A DNA stretch of 64,000 nucleotides from Poriferisodalis sp022821985 (GCF_965219595.1 NZ_OZ244781.1:3286001-3350000), one strand, 5' to 3'; counted from the stretch's first letter, positions 41,620 to 51,495 are shown. Program-made: numbers and translations. The notes: a model not told the origin generated them from the letters alone.

Positions 41620-42311
41620 CCGTCGACCGATCGCGGCTGAGCGGCGAGTCGCTCGACGACTGGTCGGACATCCTCGACGCAGCGACACGCGCCTGCTGGC
41701 CCGTAGTCGCAGCGGCGACGCCGGACTCAGGTGAGCTCATGGGAGGCACCGCCCTAGCGATGTATCTCAGGCATCGCCGCAGTCGAGACCTCGACGTGTT
41801 CGTACATGAGCCGTTCAACCCGCAGACGGTGCTGGAGCGCTTGCAGACCGAGGCGGCAGTCGCCGTCGCGGGCATCGCCGAGGGAACACTGAACTGCAGC
41901 GTCGACGGGGTCAAGGTTCAGTTCCTGCATGCGCGCAACCAGAACCGACTCGACGAACCCACCATCGTCGAAGGGCTGGCAGTCGGATCAATGCGAGACA
42001 TCACCGCGACGAAGTACAAGGTGATCGGCGACCGCGGGGAGATGCGCGACTACTACGACCTCATGCACATCGAGACCGACGCCGGAATCGGCCCGCAGGT
42101 CGGCCTGCGCCTCTACGCAGAGCGCTACGGCGTGACGCTCGGGCACCCCTCCGTCGCTCACATCGTGATCGCGCTCGGCTCATTCGCCGACGTCGCCGAC
42201 GACCCGTGGCTCGCGGAAGCCGCGAAAGCCGACGCCAGCCCTACAGCCGCCGCGTACTGGCAGCAGCGCCAACCCGAGATAGCAGCGTGGCTCGCCGCCA
42301 CGCTCGACTAA
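41616..42311 (+). CDS. AbiEii/AbiGii-type nucleotidyltransferase toxin
   Basis: 231 residues from a GTG overlapping the antitoxin stop. MGGTALAMYLRHRRSRDLDVFV holds the nucleotidyltransferase signature, with the metal-binding Asp pair in DLDVF; DITATKYKVIGDRGEMRDYYDL is the second conserved block of the family. Members add nucleotides to RNA targets and arrest growth, often aborting phage infection. The frame is open far upstream, but only this start gives the family N-terminus. Confidence 0.82.
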   Translation: MTVDRSRLSGESLDDWSDILDAATRACWPVVAAATPDSGELMGGTALAMYLRHRRSRDLDVFVHEPFNPQTVLERLQTEAAVAVAGIAEGTLNCSVDGVKVQFLHARNQNRLDEPTIVEGLAVGSMRDITATKYKVIGDRGEMRDYYDLMHIETDAGIGPQVGLRLYAERYGVTLGHPSVAHIVIALGSFADVADDPWLAEAAKADASPTAAAYWQQRQPEIAAWLAATLD

Positions 42312-42405
42312 CCCCAGCACCCCCGTGGGCACAGGCGACGCAGATGAGCCGACGGCGCAGACGTTGAGCGCAGGTGTTCAGGTTGGCGTTTGAGCCCAAG
42401 ATCGG

Positions 42406-43089
42406 CTAGTCGATGCGGATGGTGAATTCGAGGCCTCCGGTGAAGGGCAGGGTCATCGTGCGGAGCTTGTTGGCCGGATCGTTGAGGAACTCGAAGTAGG
42501 GCTGGTAACCCTCAGCGGACGCGATGGTGTTGTCGGTGACGACGACCGCGCCGGGACGCAGGGCTGGGGCGACCAGCTCAAGCGCGTCGAGAGCGACGTG
42601 CCAGATGTCGACGAGCATGAAGTCGACAGGTCCCCCGCAGTCGACCAACGTCTCGCGCAGATCGCCTTCTCGCAGCTCGATCCATCGAGCGAGCCCCGCT
42701 TCGGAGAAGTTGGCCCGAGCAATGGCGGCCTTGTCCGACTCGTACTCGGTGGCGATCACCACGCCATCGTCGTGACCGTTGTCCCGCACGGCGGCAGCCA
42801 AGTAGAGCGTGGACACACCGTGGGACGTGCCGGCCTCGACAACACGGCGAGCGCCGAGCGCACGGCAGACCTGGTAGCAGAACGTCGCCTTGTCTCGATC
42901 CAGCGCGACGAGCTTGTCGCTAAAGAAACGGCGCATGTTGTCGTCGAAGCCGCGCTGGCTGCGGTCCCGGCCACTCAAACGCCGTTGCTCCGCAGTGAAC
43001 GCCGACGTCTCGGCAACTTGCTCGTCGCTCTGGGCATGCAGCCGGTCGAGCAGCCCCTCCAGCACAGGATCATGCAGCGGTGACGTCAT
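42406..43089 (-). CDS. Class I SAM-dependent O-methyltransferase
   Basis: 227 residues with GGGAGAGGAA before the ATG. VVEAGTSHGVSTLYLAAAV is the SAM-binding loop, VIATEYESDKAAIARANF follows with the acidic residue that holds the ribose, and VDFMLVDIWHVALDALELV is motif post-II of the family-3 O-methyltransferases. The methyl acceptor is unknown. Probably soluble. It converges with the AbiE-type toxin gene across a 94-bp gap in which I see no other feature. Confidence 0.85.
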   Translation of the reverse strand: MTSPLHDPVLEGLLDRLHAQSDEQVAETSAFTAEQRRLSGRDRSQRGFDDNMRRFFSDKLVALDRDKATFCYQVCRALGARRVVEAGTSHGVSTLYLAAAVRDNGHDDGVVIATEYESDKAAIARANFSEAGLARWIELREGDLRETLVDCGGPVDFMLVDIWHVALDALELVAPALRPGAVVVTDNTIASAEGYQPYFEFLNDPANKLRTMTLPFTGGLEFTIRID

Positions 43090-43280
43090 GCGGTTCCTCT
43101 CCCGATAGCCGCGTGCCGCGGACCGAGTTCCTCGGCTGCTGGCACATAGTCACAGACCCAGGACAGATGGGCAGGACTTGAACGCATCTAGTGTTCTCGG
43201 CAGCATCGCGCCGAGACGGTCGACGATCGTCGGCGGAGCGATGAGTCGTGGTCCCGCCAATCGCAACCAAGGGGAGCGCC

Positions 43281-44111
43281 ATGTCGTCAACCATTCCGGC
43301 ATGCTCGGCGAACGATGACCCCGACGCCATGTACACCAAGCTCGACGGCGCCGGCTGCCTCGTCGTCGAGGACATGGCGAGTCCCGGGCAGGTGACCGCA
43401 GTCCGTGCGGAGCTGGCCGACCGCATGGCGACCGCCAAGGTGGCAGACGACAAGCCGGACGCCTTCTACCCCGGCATCACCCGCCGAGTGGTGGCGCTCA
43501 TGCACCGCTCGCCGACGATGCGCGACCTGATGATGCACCCGGTCACCGAGCAGCTCGCCGACCGCCACCTGCTGCCGAACTGCTCCAAGTGGACCCTCAA
43601 CGTCACCGCCGCGCTGGAGGTCGGGCCGGGCGCCCGCGACCAGGTGCTGCACCGCGAGGAAGATCTCTACCCGTACTTCCCGCTCCCCCGCCCCAACCTG
43701 ATCCTGGCCTCGATGTGGGCCATGTCGGATTTCACCGCTGACAACGGCGGTACGCAGCTCGTGCCCGGCAGCCACCGCTGGGACGCCGACCGCAAGGCCG
43801 CACCCGACGAGGTCGTCCGCGCCGAGATGCCCGCCGGCTCGGTGCTGTACTGGCTCGGCGGCACCCTGCATGGCGCCGGCGCCAACAGCACCTCTGGGGA
43901 CTGGCGCTACGGAATCGTGCTCACCTACAACCTCGGCTGGCTCCGCCAAGAAGAGAACCAGCACGTGTCGATTCCTCTGGCCGATGTGCTCGCACTCCCC
44001 GACGCCGTCCGCGGCCGCCTCGGGTTCGACATGGACTACGAGAACGCCCTCGGCTTCTACGACCGCTCCGTACTCGCACCCCGAACAACGGAGCGAAAAG
44101 CCTCGACCTAG
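43281..44111 (+). CDS. Phytanoyl-CoA dioxygenase-family protein
   Basis: 276 residues from the ATG with AAGGGGAG upstream. The iron-binding facial triad is seen as VLHREEDLYPYF (His-x-Glu) and LGGTLHGAGANST (distal His), with QLVPGSHRWD between them. Such non-haem iron, 2-oxoglutarate-dependent enzymes hydroxylate many substrates. His-x-Glu instead of His-x-Asp is allowed but less common. The stop overlaps that of the convergent nuclease-like gene by 4 bp. Confidence 0.85.
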   Translation: MSSTIPACSANDDPDAMYTKLDGAGCLVVEDMASPGQVTAVRAELADRMATAKVADDKPDAFYPGITRRVVALMHRSPTMRDLMMHPVTEQLADRHLLPNCSKWTLNVTAALEVGPGARDQVLHREEDLYPYFPLPRPNLILASMWAMSDFTADNGGTQLVPGSHRWDADRKAAPDEVVRAEMPAGSVLYWLGGTLHGAGANSTSGDWRYGIVLTYNLGWLRQEENQHVSIPLADVLALPDAVRGRLGFDMDYENALGFYDRSVLAPRTTERKAST

Positions 44112-45214
44112 TCCAACTCCACCTCGTCGCTGCCCGCCGACGACGCCTCCTCGAGGGCATCCTGAAGATGCGGTTTCACTGCATCAACAAGCCGACGAGC
44201 GGATAGCGCCAACGCCTGCAGCCCTTCATCGTGCGGCTCAGCCCTATCGCCGATGCCAACTTGCGGTGCAACGACCTTGGTGCGCTTCGTCTGCTGTGCG
44301 TTACTGGCGAGACCGCGCCAGTCCAACTGGCTGCCATACGCCTTCTCGATCTCAGGCCGTCGGTGTTCGAGGGCTCTCAGAAGCGAGTCGTTGAACTTGG
44401 GATCGTCGTCGTCGAATTGGACTTCCGCATAGGCAAACGAAGACCTCACTGACAACTCGATCTTCGCCGGGATACCGGGGGTGATCCGTCGACTGATCCA
44501 CGGGAAGTTCGGTGCGTTGGCAGGAAGCTTGATGTCAACGAGAACTTCACGTCCCGTAGGCAACCACGCTTCCCAGAACCGTCGCGCCTGCTCCCGCCTC
44601 GCCGCACTCGTCGCCGAGCGCTTCCCTGAAGATCTGGCACCCGCGACATCAGGTCTGAGCCAGGTACGGCCCAACAAGCCGCCCTCGAATGGCTGAAAGA
44701 GAACCGCATTCACAGGAACGTCGAAAGCGTCGTTCAGGAATTCGATCATGCGCTCGGTCGAATCGTCGAGGTGCGCCGCGACCACGATCATCTTCGGAAT
44801 GTCACCGAGCGTGTCGAGTTGCTCGCCGAACTGCTCTTCGAAGTCGGTCGCAAGGTCCGCGTCCTCGCGACCCGAGGTTGCCCTGTACTTAGCGTAAGTG
44901 GCCTCCACTTTGTCGAATGTCAGAGTTGCCACCCATGCTGCGTAGTCGATGGTTTGGGCAAGAACCTCGCGTGGTGTGCGATTCCGTTTGTTCTCGATCA
45001 CGACGAGTTGCGCGTCGCTATCCAGAGCGAGCAGGTCAAGAGGGCCGGACGGCGTCTGAACTTGACGCCCGATGATCAGCAGATCAATACCCAGCAGTTT
45101 CGGATCCGACTCGACTGCCGACTCAATCTGTTCTTCCGTCTCGAGTGGCTGCTCGCCGACCGGAGCAATCGAACCATCGTCGTTGAGTCGCCACAACGAC
45201 ATTCTCGTCGCCAT
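44108..45214 (-). CDS. PD-(D/E)XK nuclease-fold protein with DUF4268 region
   Basis: 368 residues, GAGGGGG ten bases before the ATG. Residues 45-85 show GPLDLLALDSDAQLVVIENKRNRTPREVLAQTIDYAAWV: Asp, then Glu-x-Lys, as in NucS/DUF91-like nucleases. The C-terminal half (about 205-310), with RREQARRFWEAWLP and SFAYAEVQFDDDDPKFNDSLLRAL, resembles DUF4268. The combination suggests a DNA-cleaving protein, possibly for defence or repair. It stands alone, beside an accessory toxin-antitoxin region. Confidence 0.72.
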   Translation of the reverse strand: MATRMSLWRLNDDGSIAPVGEQPLETEEQIESAVESDPKLLGIDLLIIGRQVQTPSGPLDLLALDSDAQLVVIENKRNRTPREVLAQTIDYAAWVATLTFDKVEATYAKYRATSGREDADLATDFEEQFGEQLDTLGDIPKMIVVAAHLDDSTERMIEFLNDAFDVPVNAVLFQPFEGGLLGRTWLRPDVAGARSSGKRSATSAARREQARRFWEAWLPTGREVLVDIKLPANAPNFPWISRRITPGIPAKIELSVRSSFAYAEVQFDDDDPKFNDSLLRALEHRRPEIEKAYGSQLDWRGLASNAQQTKRTKVVAPQVGIGDRAEPHDEGLQALALSARRLVDAVKPHLQDALEEASSAGSDEVELD

Positions 45215-45600
45215 CGCCTGCTACCCCCTCGTGCAATGTCGTGCCAGCTGACGCTAACCCGCGAGCTGGATCCACGTGCCGTCGAAGGCTCGTCCACTCC
45301 CCGCGGTTGCCGAACGGAGCGGCGAAGGGGACATCACCCATGCGGCGACTACCCCCACGTCGATGTCAGTGCCTGCTGACGGGGACGCCCTTGGCGAGAT
45401 CGTCCACGGCTGACTCGGCTCAGCGGAGCGGCACGGTTGCGGGGTTGTAGTTGAGCAGCTCGGGGCGGAAGGTGCCCTGGGTGGGCGCGTCGTGACCGAC
45501 CTGCGCATAGGCATCTCGACGGACCTCCGGCCGGTGCCCTGTTAGTTTCCGAAGAGCGGAGTGAATCCCGCACTGCGTTACCGGGGGAAAGGGGGACGCG
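45215..45600. other. 386-bp spacer, including a possible gene relic
   Basis: No intact gene. It must contain the promoters of the divergent nuclease-fold gene and the Rieske gene. On the minus strand from about 45545 to 45420 one frame reads KLTGHRPEVRRDAYAQ then PELLNYNPATVPLR and a stop, which looks like a natural protein C-terminus without the rest of its gene. I see no clear terminator, tRNA or repeat here. Confidence 0.4.
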
Positions 45601-46734
45601 ATGTCGGATTCGTCCGAGTTGGATCCGGGGAGAACCAGGGCGGCGCTCGACGAGGCCAGCCATGCGCCGGGCGCGATCTATGCCAGCCCGGAGATCTTCC
45701 GTCGCGAGGTGGACGAGTACTTCAAGCGCGAGTGGCTGTACGTCGGGCGGGTCGAGGAGCTGGCCGAACCGGGTGACTTCATGGCGCTGCGCCTGGTCGG
45801 CGAGCCCGTGCTGCTCTCTCGCGACCGGGATGGCGAGCTGCACGCCAACTACAACATGTGCGTCCACCGGGGCGTCGAGGTTGCGTACGGATCGGGCAAT
45901 CTCAAGGCCTTCAGCTGCCCCTACCACGGCTGGGTCTACGGTCTCGACGGCCAGTTGAAGGGAGCCGCCTACATGGCCGACTCCAAGGACTTCGACGTCG
46001 CCGACTGCGCCCTCACACCGCTGCGGCTCGATGTGTGGCGGGGCAACATGTTCATCAACTTCGACCCCGATGCCAAGCCGCTGGCCGACGCGATGGCCGT
46101 GCTCGACGAGGAGTTCTCGTTCCTCGGGTGGGAGAAGTGCCGCCTGGGCAACAAGATCGACATCGACCTGGCGTGCAACTGGAAGTTCGTGCACGAGAAC
46201 CTGATGGACTTCTACCACGTCGGTGTGCTGCACGCGGGCAGCTTCGGCGCCAACTTCAGCTTCGAGCCTGACCACGTCAACATCAAGCCCGACGGCGGCC
46301 TGTCGATCTTCTACAACGCCGGCCCGCCCACCCCAGGGGCCGAGCCGCTGCTGGGCAAGATGCCGTGGTTGGAGGACCGCCCGCACAGCTTTGCCTGCAC
46401 TGCGTTCAGGTCGCCCAACCTGACGTTCTTCGGCCGCATCGACTGCATCCGCCCGATGATCGCGTGGCCGATCGACGAGGGCCACACCCGGGTGGTCGTC
46501 TACCACCTGTTCCCCGAGGAGTTCTTCGACCGGCCCGACTTCGACGAGACGCTGAAGATCTACCACGATTACCAGATCCTGGTGCTCGAAGAGGATCGGC
46601 TGATGATCGAGTCGATGCAGCAGGCGATGAGCTCGCCCGCCTACCGGCCTGGGCGCATGAGCACCCTGGAGAAGGGCATTCACAACTACCTCAACGGCTA
46701 CCTGGACCGCATTGTCGACGGGGCAACCCCATGA
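45601..46734 (+). CDS. Rieske-type ring-hydroxylating oxygenase, alpha subunit
   Basis: 377 residues. The Rieske cluster ligands are Cys87/His89 and Cys106/His109 in CVHRG and CPYHGW. The catalytic domain has ENLMDFYHVGVLH near 200, giving the bridging Asp and two His of the mononuclear iron site. Such oxygenases hydroxylate or demethylate aromatic and N-methyl compounds using electrons from a reductase; none is encoded next to it. The stop overlaps the next start (ATGA). It heads the possible heteroaromatic-degradation operon. Confidence 0.93.
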   Translation: MSDSSELDPGRTRAALDEASHAPGAIYASPEIFRREVDEYFKREWLYVGRVEELAEPGDFMALRLVGEPVLLSRDRDGELHANYNMCVHRGVEVAYGSGNLKAFSCPYHGWVYGLDGQLKGAAYMADSKDFDVADCALTPLRLDVWRGNMFINFDPDAKPLADAMAVLDEEFSFLGWEKCRLGNKIDIDLACNWKFVHENLMDFYHVGVLHAGSFGANFSFEPDHVNIKPDGGLSIFYNAGPPTPGAEPLLGKMPWLEDRPHSFACTAFRSPNLTFFGRIDCIRPMIAWPIDEGHTRVVVYHLFPEEFFDRPDFDETLKIYHDYQILVLEEDRLMIESMQQAMSSPAYRPGRMSTLEKGIHNYLNGYLDRIVDGATP

Positions 46735-47756
46735 CCGCGACGGTTGCGGGCGCAGCCGACGTGCTGATGCGCGACTACATGGCGTTGGAGCCCGGCGAGA
46801 CCGTCGTGATCACCGCCGACACCGACAGCGACCCCGAAGTGTGGCAGGCGATACACCGGGCATCTCTGCTTGCCGGCGCCAATTCATCGGTGATGTTGAT
46901 CCCGCCGCTGCCGTATCAGGGCCGCCTCGCCGATCCGTACCTCACGCCGGCAGTCTCGGCTGCAGCGCTGGCCGCAGATGTGTGGATCGATCTCACGTTC
47001 CCCTACCTCGCCGGCTCGGAACTGCACGATCAGGCGATGGAGGGCAACCACATCCGCTACCTGCTGGGTGCCGACCTCAACGCCGGGGGCCTGCTGAGGC
47101 TGTTCGGGCGGGTCGATCTCGACCGCTACTTCGCCGTGCACCATGCCTTCGACGCGCTGGTGAACGACGCTGAGGGCAAGCCCGTGCGCATCACCGACGG
47201 CGGCGGCACCGACGTGAGCTTCACGCTCGGGGAGCGTGGGTTCTCCAAGCCGAGACGAGCCGACAAGCCGGGCACAGTATTGGTGCCGGGGCAATGCACG
47301 CTGTTTCCCGAGGTCGAATCGGTGAAGGGGCGCATCGAGATCGGCGCCATCTTTCACGAGTACTACACCTCGCTCGCCGCACCCATGACGCTGGAGATCG
47401 ACGGCCGCATCCGCGCCGTCTCGGGCGGCGGCAACGAGCGCACGGTCGCCGACCGGGCGCTGCGACGGGCGGGCTCCGACGGCAACTACGGCTACGTCAT
47501 CCACTTCACCCACGGCATCCATCCCACGGCCCGGGTGACCGGCAGCTCGTTTATCGAGGACACCCGTACCCAGGGCAACAACGCCATCGGCATGGGAATG
47601 CCGTGGTGGGATCCCGGCGGCGGTGAGAACCACCCCGATGCGGTGCTGTTCATGCACACCATCGACATCGACGGGCAGCGTGTCGTCGAGGACGGCGCCA
47701 TCGTGGGCCCTGAGTCATTGGTGGCCCTGGCGGCCGACCTGCAACCGGTCGTCTGA
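46731..47756 (+). CDS. M29-fold protein, 2,5-dihydroxypyridine dioxygenase (NicX)-like or aminopeptidase-like
   Basis: 341 residues starting at the ATG that overlaps the Rieske stop. ETVVITADTDSDPEVWQAIHRASLLAGANSSVM opens an N-domain like that of NicX and M29 aminopeptidases; the C-terminal half has GAIFHEYYTS, THGIHPTARVTGSS, NNAIGMGMPWWD and ENHPDAVLFMHTIDIDG, with metal-type His and Asp residues. NicX opens the ring of 2,5-dihydroxypyridine. The molybdenum hydroxylase genes that follow make a pyridine-ring pathway plausible, but an aminopeptidase role remains possible. Confidence 0.7.
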   Translation: MTATVAGAADVLMRDYMALEPGETVVITADTDSDPEVWQAIHRASLLAGANSSVMLIPPLPYQGRLADPYLTPAVSAAALAADVWIDLTFPYLAGSELHDQAMEGNHIRYLLGADLNAGGLLRLFGRVDLDRYFAVHHAFDALVNDAEGKPVRITDGGGTDVSFTLGERGFSKPRRADKPGTVLVPGQCTLFPEVESVKGRIEIGAIFHEYYTSLAAPMTLEIDGRIRAVSGGGNERTVADRALRRAGSDGNYGYVIHFTHGIHPTARVTGSSFIEDTRTQGNNAIGMGMPWWDPGGGENHPDAVLFMHTIDIDGQRVVEDGAIVGPESLVALAADLQPVV

Positions 47757-47762
47757 GTCGCC

Positions 47763-48620
47763 ATGAAACCCGCACCGTTCTCGTTTGTCGCCCCCGAGTC
47801 GCTCGACGAGGTGGTGCAAGCGCTGGCCGAGCACGGCGACGACGCCCAGATCCTCGCTGGCGGCCAGAGCCTGGTTCCGCTCATGAACCTCCGGCTGGCT
47901 CGACCCGAGGTGGTCGTGTCGATCAACCGCTGTCACGAGCTCGACTACATCCGGCTTGTCGACGACCGCCTTGTCATCGGTGCGCTCGTGCGCCAGATCG
48001 ATGCCGAGACCAGCCCGCTTGTCCAGGCCGAGTGCCCGCTGCTGGCCAAGGCTCTCCCCCACGTCGGGCTGCCCGCCACGCGCAACCGCGGCACCGTCTG
48101 CGGCAGCCTGGCGCACTGCGACCCGCTGGCGGAGCTGCCGGCCGTTGCGCTCGCGTTGGAGGCCGATCTGGTGCTCACGAGTGCCGCCGGCGAACGTCGG
48201 GTGCCGGCCCACGACTTCTTCGTCGCTGAGATGACCACCTGCATCGAGCCGGGCGAGGTCGTCTCGGCGGTCACGTTCGCCCGACAGGACCCAAGCGAGC
48301 GAAGCGCCGTAGGGGAAGTCTCGAACGGGGGCCACGTGTTCCCGGTGGGCGGGGTGGCACTGCGGTGGGCCAGCTCGGACGACATCTGCACGATGGCACG
48401 CATTGCGGCGTTCGGCGTCGGGTCGGTGGCTCAGCGACTGGGCGACGCCGAGAGTGCGCTGGTCGGCTCCGATCTCGGCCCGGCGGCGATCGCAGCCGCC
48501 GTCGCGGCAGCCCGCAGTGAGGTCGACCCGACCGGCGACATCCACGCCGATGCCGGCTACCGGCGACACCTCGTCGGCGTTCTCCTCGAACGCGGCCTGC
48601 TGGAAGGGGAGCGTCCATGA
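47763..48620 (+). CDS. Molybdenum hydroxylase FAD-binding (medium) subunit, CoxM type
   Basis: 285 residues. ILAGGQSLVPLMNLRLARPEVVVSI and PATRNRGTVCGSLAHCDPLAELP are the two FAD-binding motifs of the xanthine dehydrogenase/CO dehydrogenase medium subunit. It carries electrons from the 2Fe-2S subunit to an acceptor. The order medium-small-large is that of cox-type operons, and the stop overlaps the next start (ATGA). Confidence 0.93.
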   Translation: MKPAPFSFVAPESLDEVVQALAEHGDDAQILAGGQSLVPLMNLRLARPEVVVSINRCHELDYIRLVDDRLVIGALVRQIDAETSPLVQAECPLLAKALPHVGLPATRNRGTVCGSLAHCDPLAELPAVALALEADLVLTSAAGERRVPAHDFFVAEMTTCIEPGEVVSAVTFARQDPSERSAVGEVSNGGHVFPVGGVALRWASSDDICTMARIAAFGVGSVAQRLGDAESALVGSDLGPAAIAAAVAAARSEVDPTGDIHADAGYRRHLVGVLLERGLLEGERP

Positions 48621-49105
48621 CAGACGAAGTCGAGGTGACGGTCACCGTCAACGGGCGCACCCGACAGTCCCGGGTCGAGCCTCGACGGCTGCTCGTCGAC
48701 TACCTGCGGCACGATCTCGGCCTGACGGGCGCCCACATCGGCTGCGAGCAAGGGGTGTGCGGCGCATGCACGGTGCTGCTCGACGGCCGCACCGCCCGCA
48801 GCTGCCTGCATTTCGCTGTGACGGTCGACGGATCCGACATCCGCACCGTGGAAGATCTTGCAGACCTCGACGAGCTCCACCCGATCCAGGAGATGTTCCA
48901 TCAGATGCATGCGCTGCAGTGCGGCTTCTGCACGCCGGGCTTCCTCCTGACCGCAGTTGAGCTGCTGGAGCGCACTGCCGACCCCGACGAGGCCGCCATC
49001 CGGGAGGCACTGATGAACAACGTCTGTCGCTGCACCGGCTACGCCAACATCGTCGACGCGGTGGCCGAGGCCGCAGTGGAGCTGCGACGGAGGAACCCAG
49101 CATGA
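48617..49105 (+). CDS. Molybdenum hydroxylase 2Fe-2S (small) subunit, CoxS type
   Basis: 162 residues with both clusters: GCEQGVCGACTVLLDG (plant-type 2Fe-2S) near 45-60 and CGFCTPGF with NNVCRCTGYANIV further on. The length is normal for the family. It links the molybdenum centre to the FAD subunit. It overlaps both neighbours by 4 bp. Confidence 0.95.
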   Translation: MTDEVEVTVTVNGRTRQSRVEPRRLLVDYLRHDLGLTGAHIGCEQGVCGACTVLLDGRTARSCLHFAVTVDGSDIRTVEDLADLDELHPIQEMFHQMHALQCGFCTPGFLLTAVELLERTADPDEAAIREALMNNVCRCTGYANIVDAVAEAAVELRRRNPA

Positions 49106-51464
49106 GCGGCGACCAGAACGGCGCTGTCGGGCAGAGCGTGCTGCGCCGGGAAGACGAGTACCTGCTGCGAGGCCAAGGCCGCTTCGTCGACGACCTGCCC
49201 ACGCCGCTCAACACCCTGCACCTCGCCTTCGTGCTCAGCCCCTACGCCCACGCTCGGATCACCTCGATCGACACGAGCGAAGCAATGGCGCTCGACGGCG
49301 TGGTCGATGTGCTCACCGGTGCGGATCTCGCAGCCATGGTCAAGCCGATCGCTGCCCAGATCGAGCTGCCCGGCTACAGCTTCAACACCCGCGACGTGAT
49401 CGCAGTCGACGAGGTGCGGTTCGCGGGCGAGGCGGTGGCTGTGGTGGTGGCCGAGAGCCAGTATCTCGCCGAAGACGGCATCGAGCTGGTGGAAGTCGAC
49501 TACGAGCCGCTTGCCGCGGTCACCGACATTCACGAAGCCACCGATCCCGCCGCCCGCAGGTCAACCCGACCGTGCCGGGCAACGTCTATTTCGAGGGCCG
49601 GTTCGCCACCGACAATGTGGCCGCCGGATTCGACGCGGCGGCCCACGTGATCGCAGAGGACTTCAACTCCAACCGTGTGACCGCTGTGCCGATCGAGCCC
49701 CGCGGGTGCCTTGCCGTGCCCGAGCAGCCGGCCAACCTGGTCTTCTACTCCTCGACCCAGATCCACCATCTGCTGCGGACAGCCCTGGCCGAGTTCCTCG
49801 ACGTTGCGGAGTCGACGCTGAGGGTCGTGGTGCCCGACGTCGGCGGCGGTTTCGGCATCAAGGCGGCCCTGTACCCCGAGGAGTTCGTCTGCGCCGCGCT
49901 CGCGCTGCGCCTGCGCCGGCCCGTGAAGTGGATCCAGGACCGCTACGGCGCCCTGCTCACCGACGTGCACGCCCGCGACAACCACTACCGGGTGGAGGCC
50001 GCGATCGACGACGACGGCATCGTGCTGGCGCTCAGGGCCGAGATCCGCACCAATGGCGGTGCCTACTCAGCACTGCCCTTCGGCTGCACCCTCGAAACCA
50101 CCGGCGGCGCCCGCATGATCGTCGGGCCGTACCGGATCACCGAATACGAGTACACGGCCACAGCCGTGGCGACCCACACGGCGCCCGTGCTGGCCTACCG
50201 GGGCGTGGCCCAGCCGGTCTGCTTCATGGCGATCGAGGGCATCATGGATCGGATCGCCCGCCGGCTCGGGCTCGATCCAGCCGAGGTTCGACTGCGCAAC
50301 ATGGTGCCCACCGCAGAGCTGCCGTGGACCAACATCGTCGGAGTCCGCTACGACACCGGCAGCTTCGTCGAGTCGCTCGAGATGGCGATGGAGATGGCCA
50401 ACTACGACGAGTTCCGTACCAGCCAGGCCCAGGGCCGACTCGTCGACGGCAAGTACCGGGGCATCGGCATCTGCAGCTTCACCGAGGTGAGCGGCACGGG
50501 CGCCCCGGGCTGGCGTGCCCGCGGGCTGACACGGCTGCCCGGGTTCGACAGCGGGACAGTGAAGGTGGAGCCCACCGGCAAAGTGACAGCCTTCGTGAGC
50601 CACGCCCACTCAGGGCAAGGCCACTTCACGACCTTCGCGCAGGTTGTCGCCGACGCGCTCGGTGCCCGGCTGGAAGACGTGACGGTCGTGGAGGGCGACA
50701 CTGCCGCTGGGCCCTACGGCACGAACACCTTCGCCAGCCGCAGCGCGGTCACGGGCGGCGGAGCGCTGATACGTGCGTCGGAGAAAGCCAGGCTCAAGCT
50801 GGCGCGGATCGCCGCGTTCATGCTCGAATCCACGCCCGAAGACATCGTGGTCGCCGACGGCCGGATGCATGTCGCCGGCGTGCCGAGCCGGGGCCTCTCG
50901 TTCCAAGAGGTCGCCGAGACGGCGTATGCGATGAACACCAGCGACCTGCCCGAAGGCGAGAGCTTCGGCATCGAGGAGACCGACTTCTACGATCCGCCCC
51001 TGGTCACCATGGCCAACGCCACCCACATCGCGCAGGTGGCTGTCGATGCTGCAGACGGCACTGTCGAAATCGAGGGCTACGTCGTCGTGCACGACTGCGG
51101 CCGCGTCATCAACCCGATGATCGTCGACGGTCAGGTGATGGGCGGTGTGGCCCAAGGCATCGGCGAAGCGCTCATGGAGGAGTTCGTCTACGACCCCGAC
51201 GGCGGGGTCCGCACGGCGACGCTGATGGACTATCTCCTGCCCAGTTCGGTGGACGTGCCCAACTACCAGATCGCTCACATCGAGTCGCCGTCGATCGACA
51301 CCGTCGGCGGGTTCAAGGGCGTGGGTGAAGGCGGCCTGATCGGCGCAGTGGCAGCGCTCGTCAACGCCGTCGCCGACGCACTGTCCGATCTCGACGTCAA
51401 CGTCAACACCAAGCCGCTCCGGCCCGCGCTGCTGTCACGCCTCATCCGGGAAGCCGGCGGCTGA
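49102..51464 (+). pseudogene. Molybdenum hydroxylase large subunit, CoxL type, with a one-base frameshift
   Basis: The first 155 codons encode LLRGQGRFVDDLPTPLNTLHLAF and AVDEVRFAGEAVAVVVAES; then near 49555-49562 the frame is lost in GCCGCCCGCAGG. Adding one C there gives DPAAPQVNPTVPGNVYFEGRF and a continuous 787-residue protein of usual size. The rest has VVVPDVGGGFGIK, the active-site loop AYRGVAQP, and GEGGLIGAVAALVNAVADAL. The loop lacks the Cys of form I CO dehydrogenase, so another hydroxylase, perhaps for a heteroaromatic ring, is likelier. Either a sequencing error in a C-rich run or a true loss of function. Confidence 0.87.
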
Positions 51465-51495
51465 TCCCCCGTCGCCGCGCCGCCAATTGCGGCGG

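Noticed and set aside
45349..46683. 444-codon minus-strand frame opposite the Rieske gene
   Set aside because: Shadow frame; the Rieske cysteine and histidine motifs are on the plus strand.
49102..51464. CO dehydrogenase form I
   Set aside because: The active-site loop reads AYRGVAQP, not the Cys-containing AYRCSFR loop of form I CoxL, so CO oxidation is not claimed.
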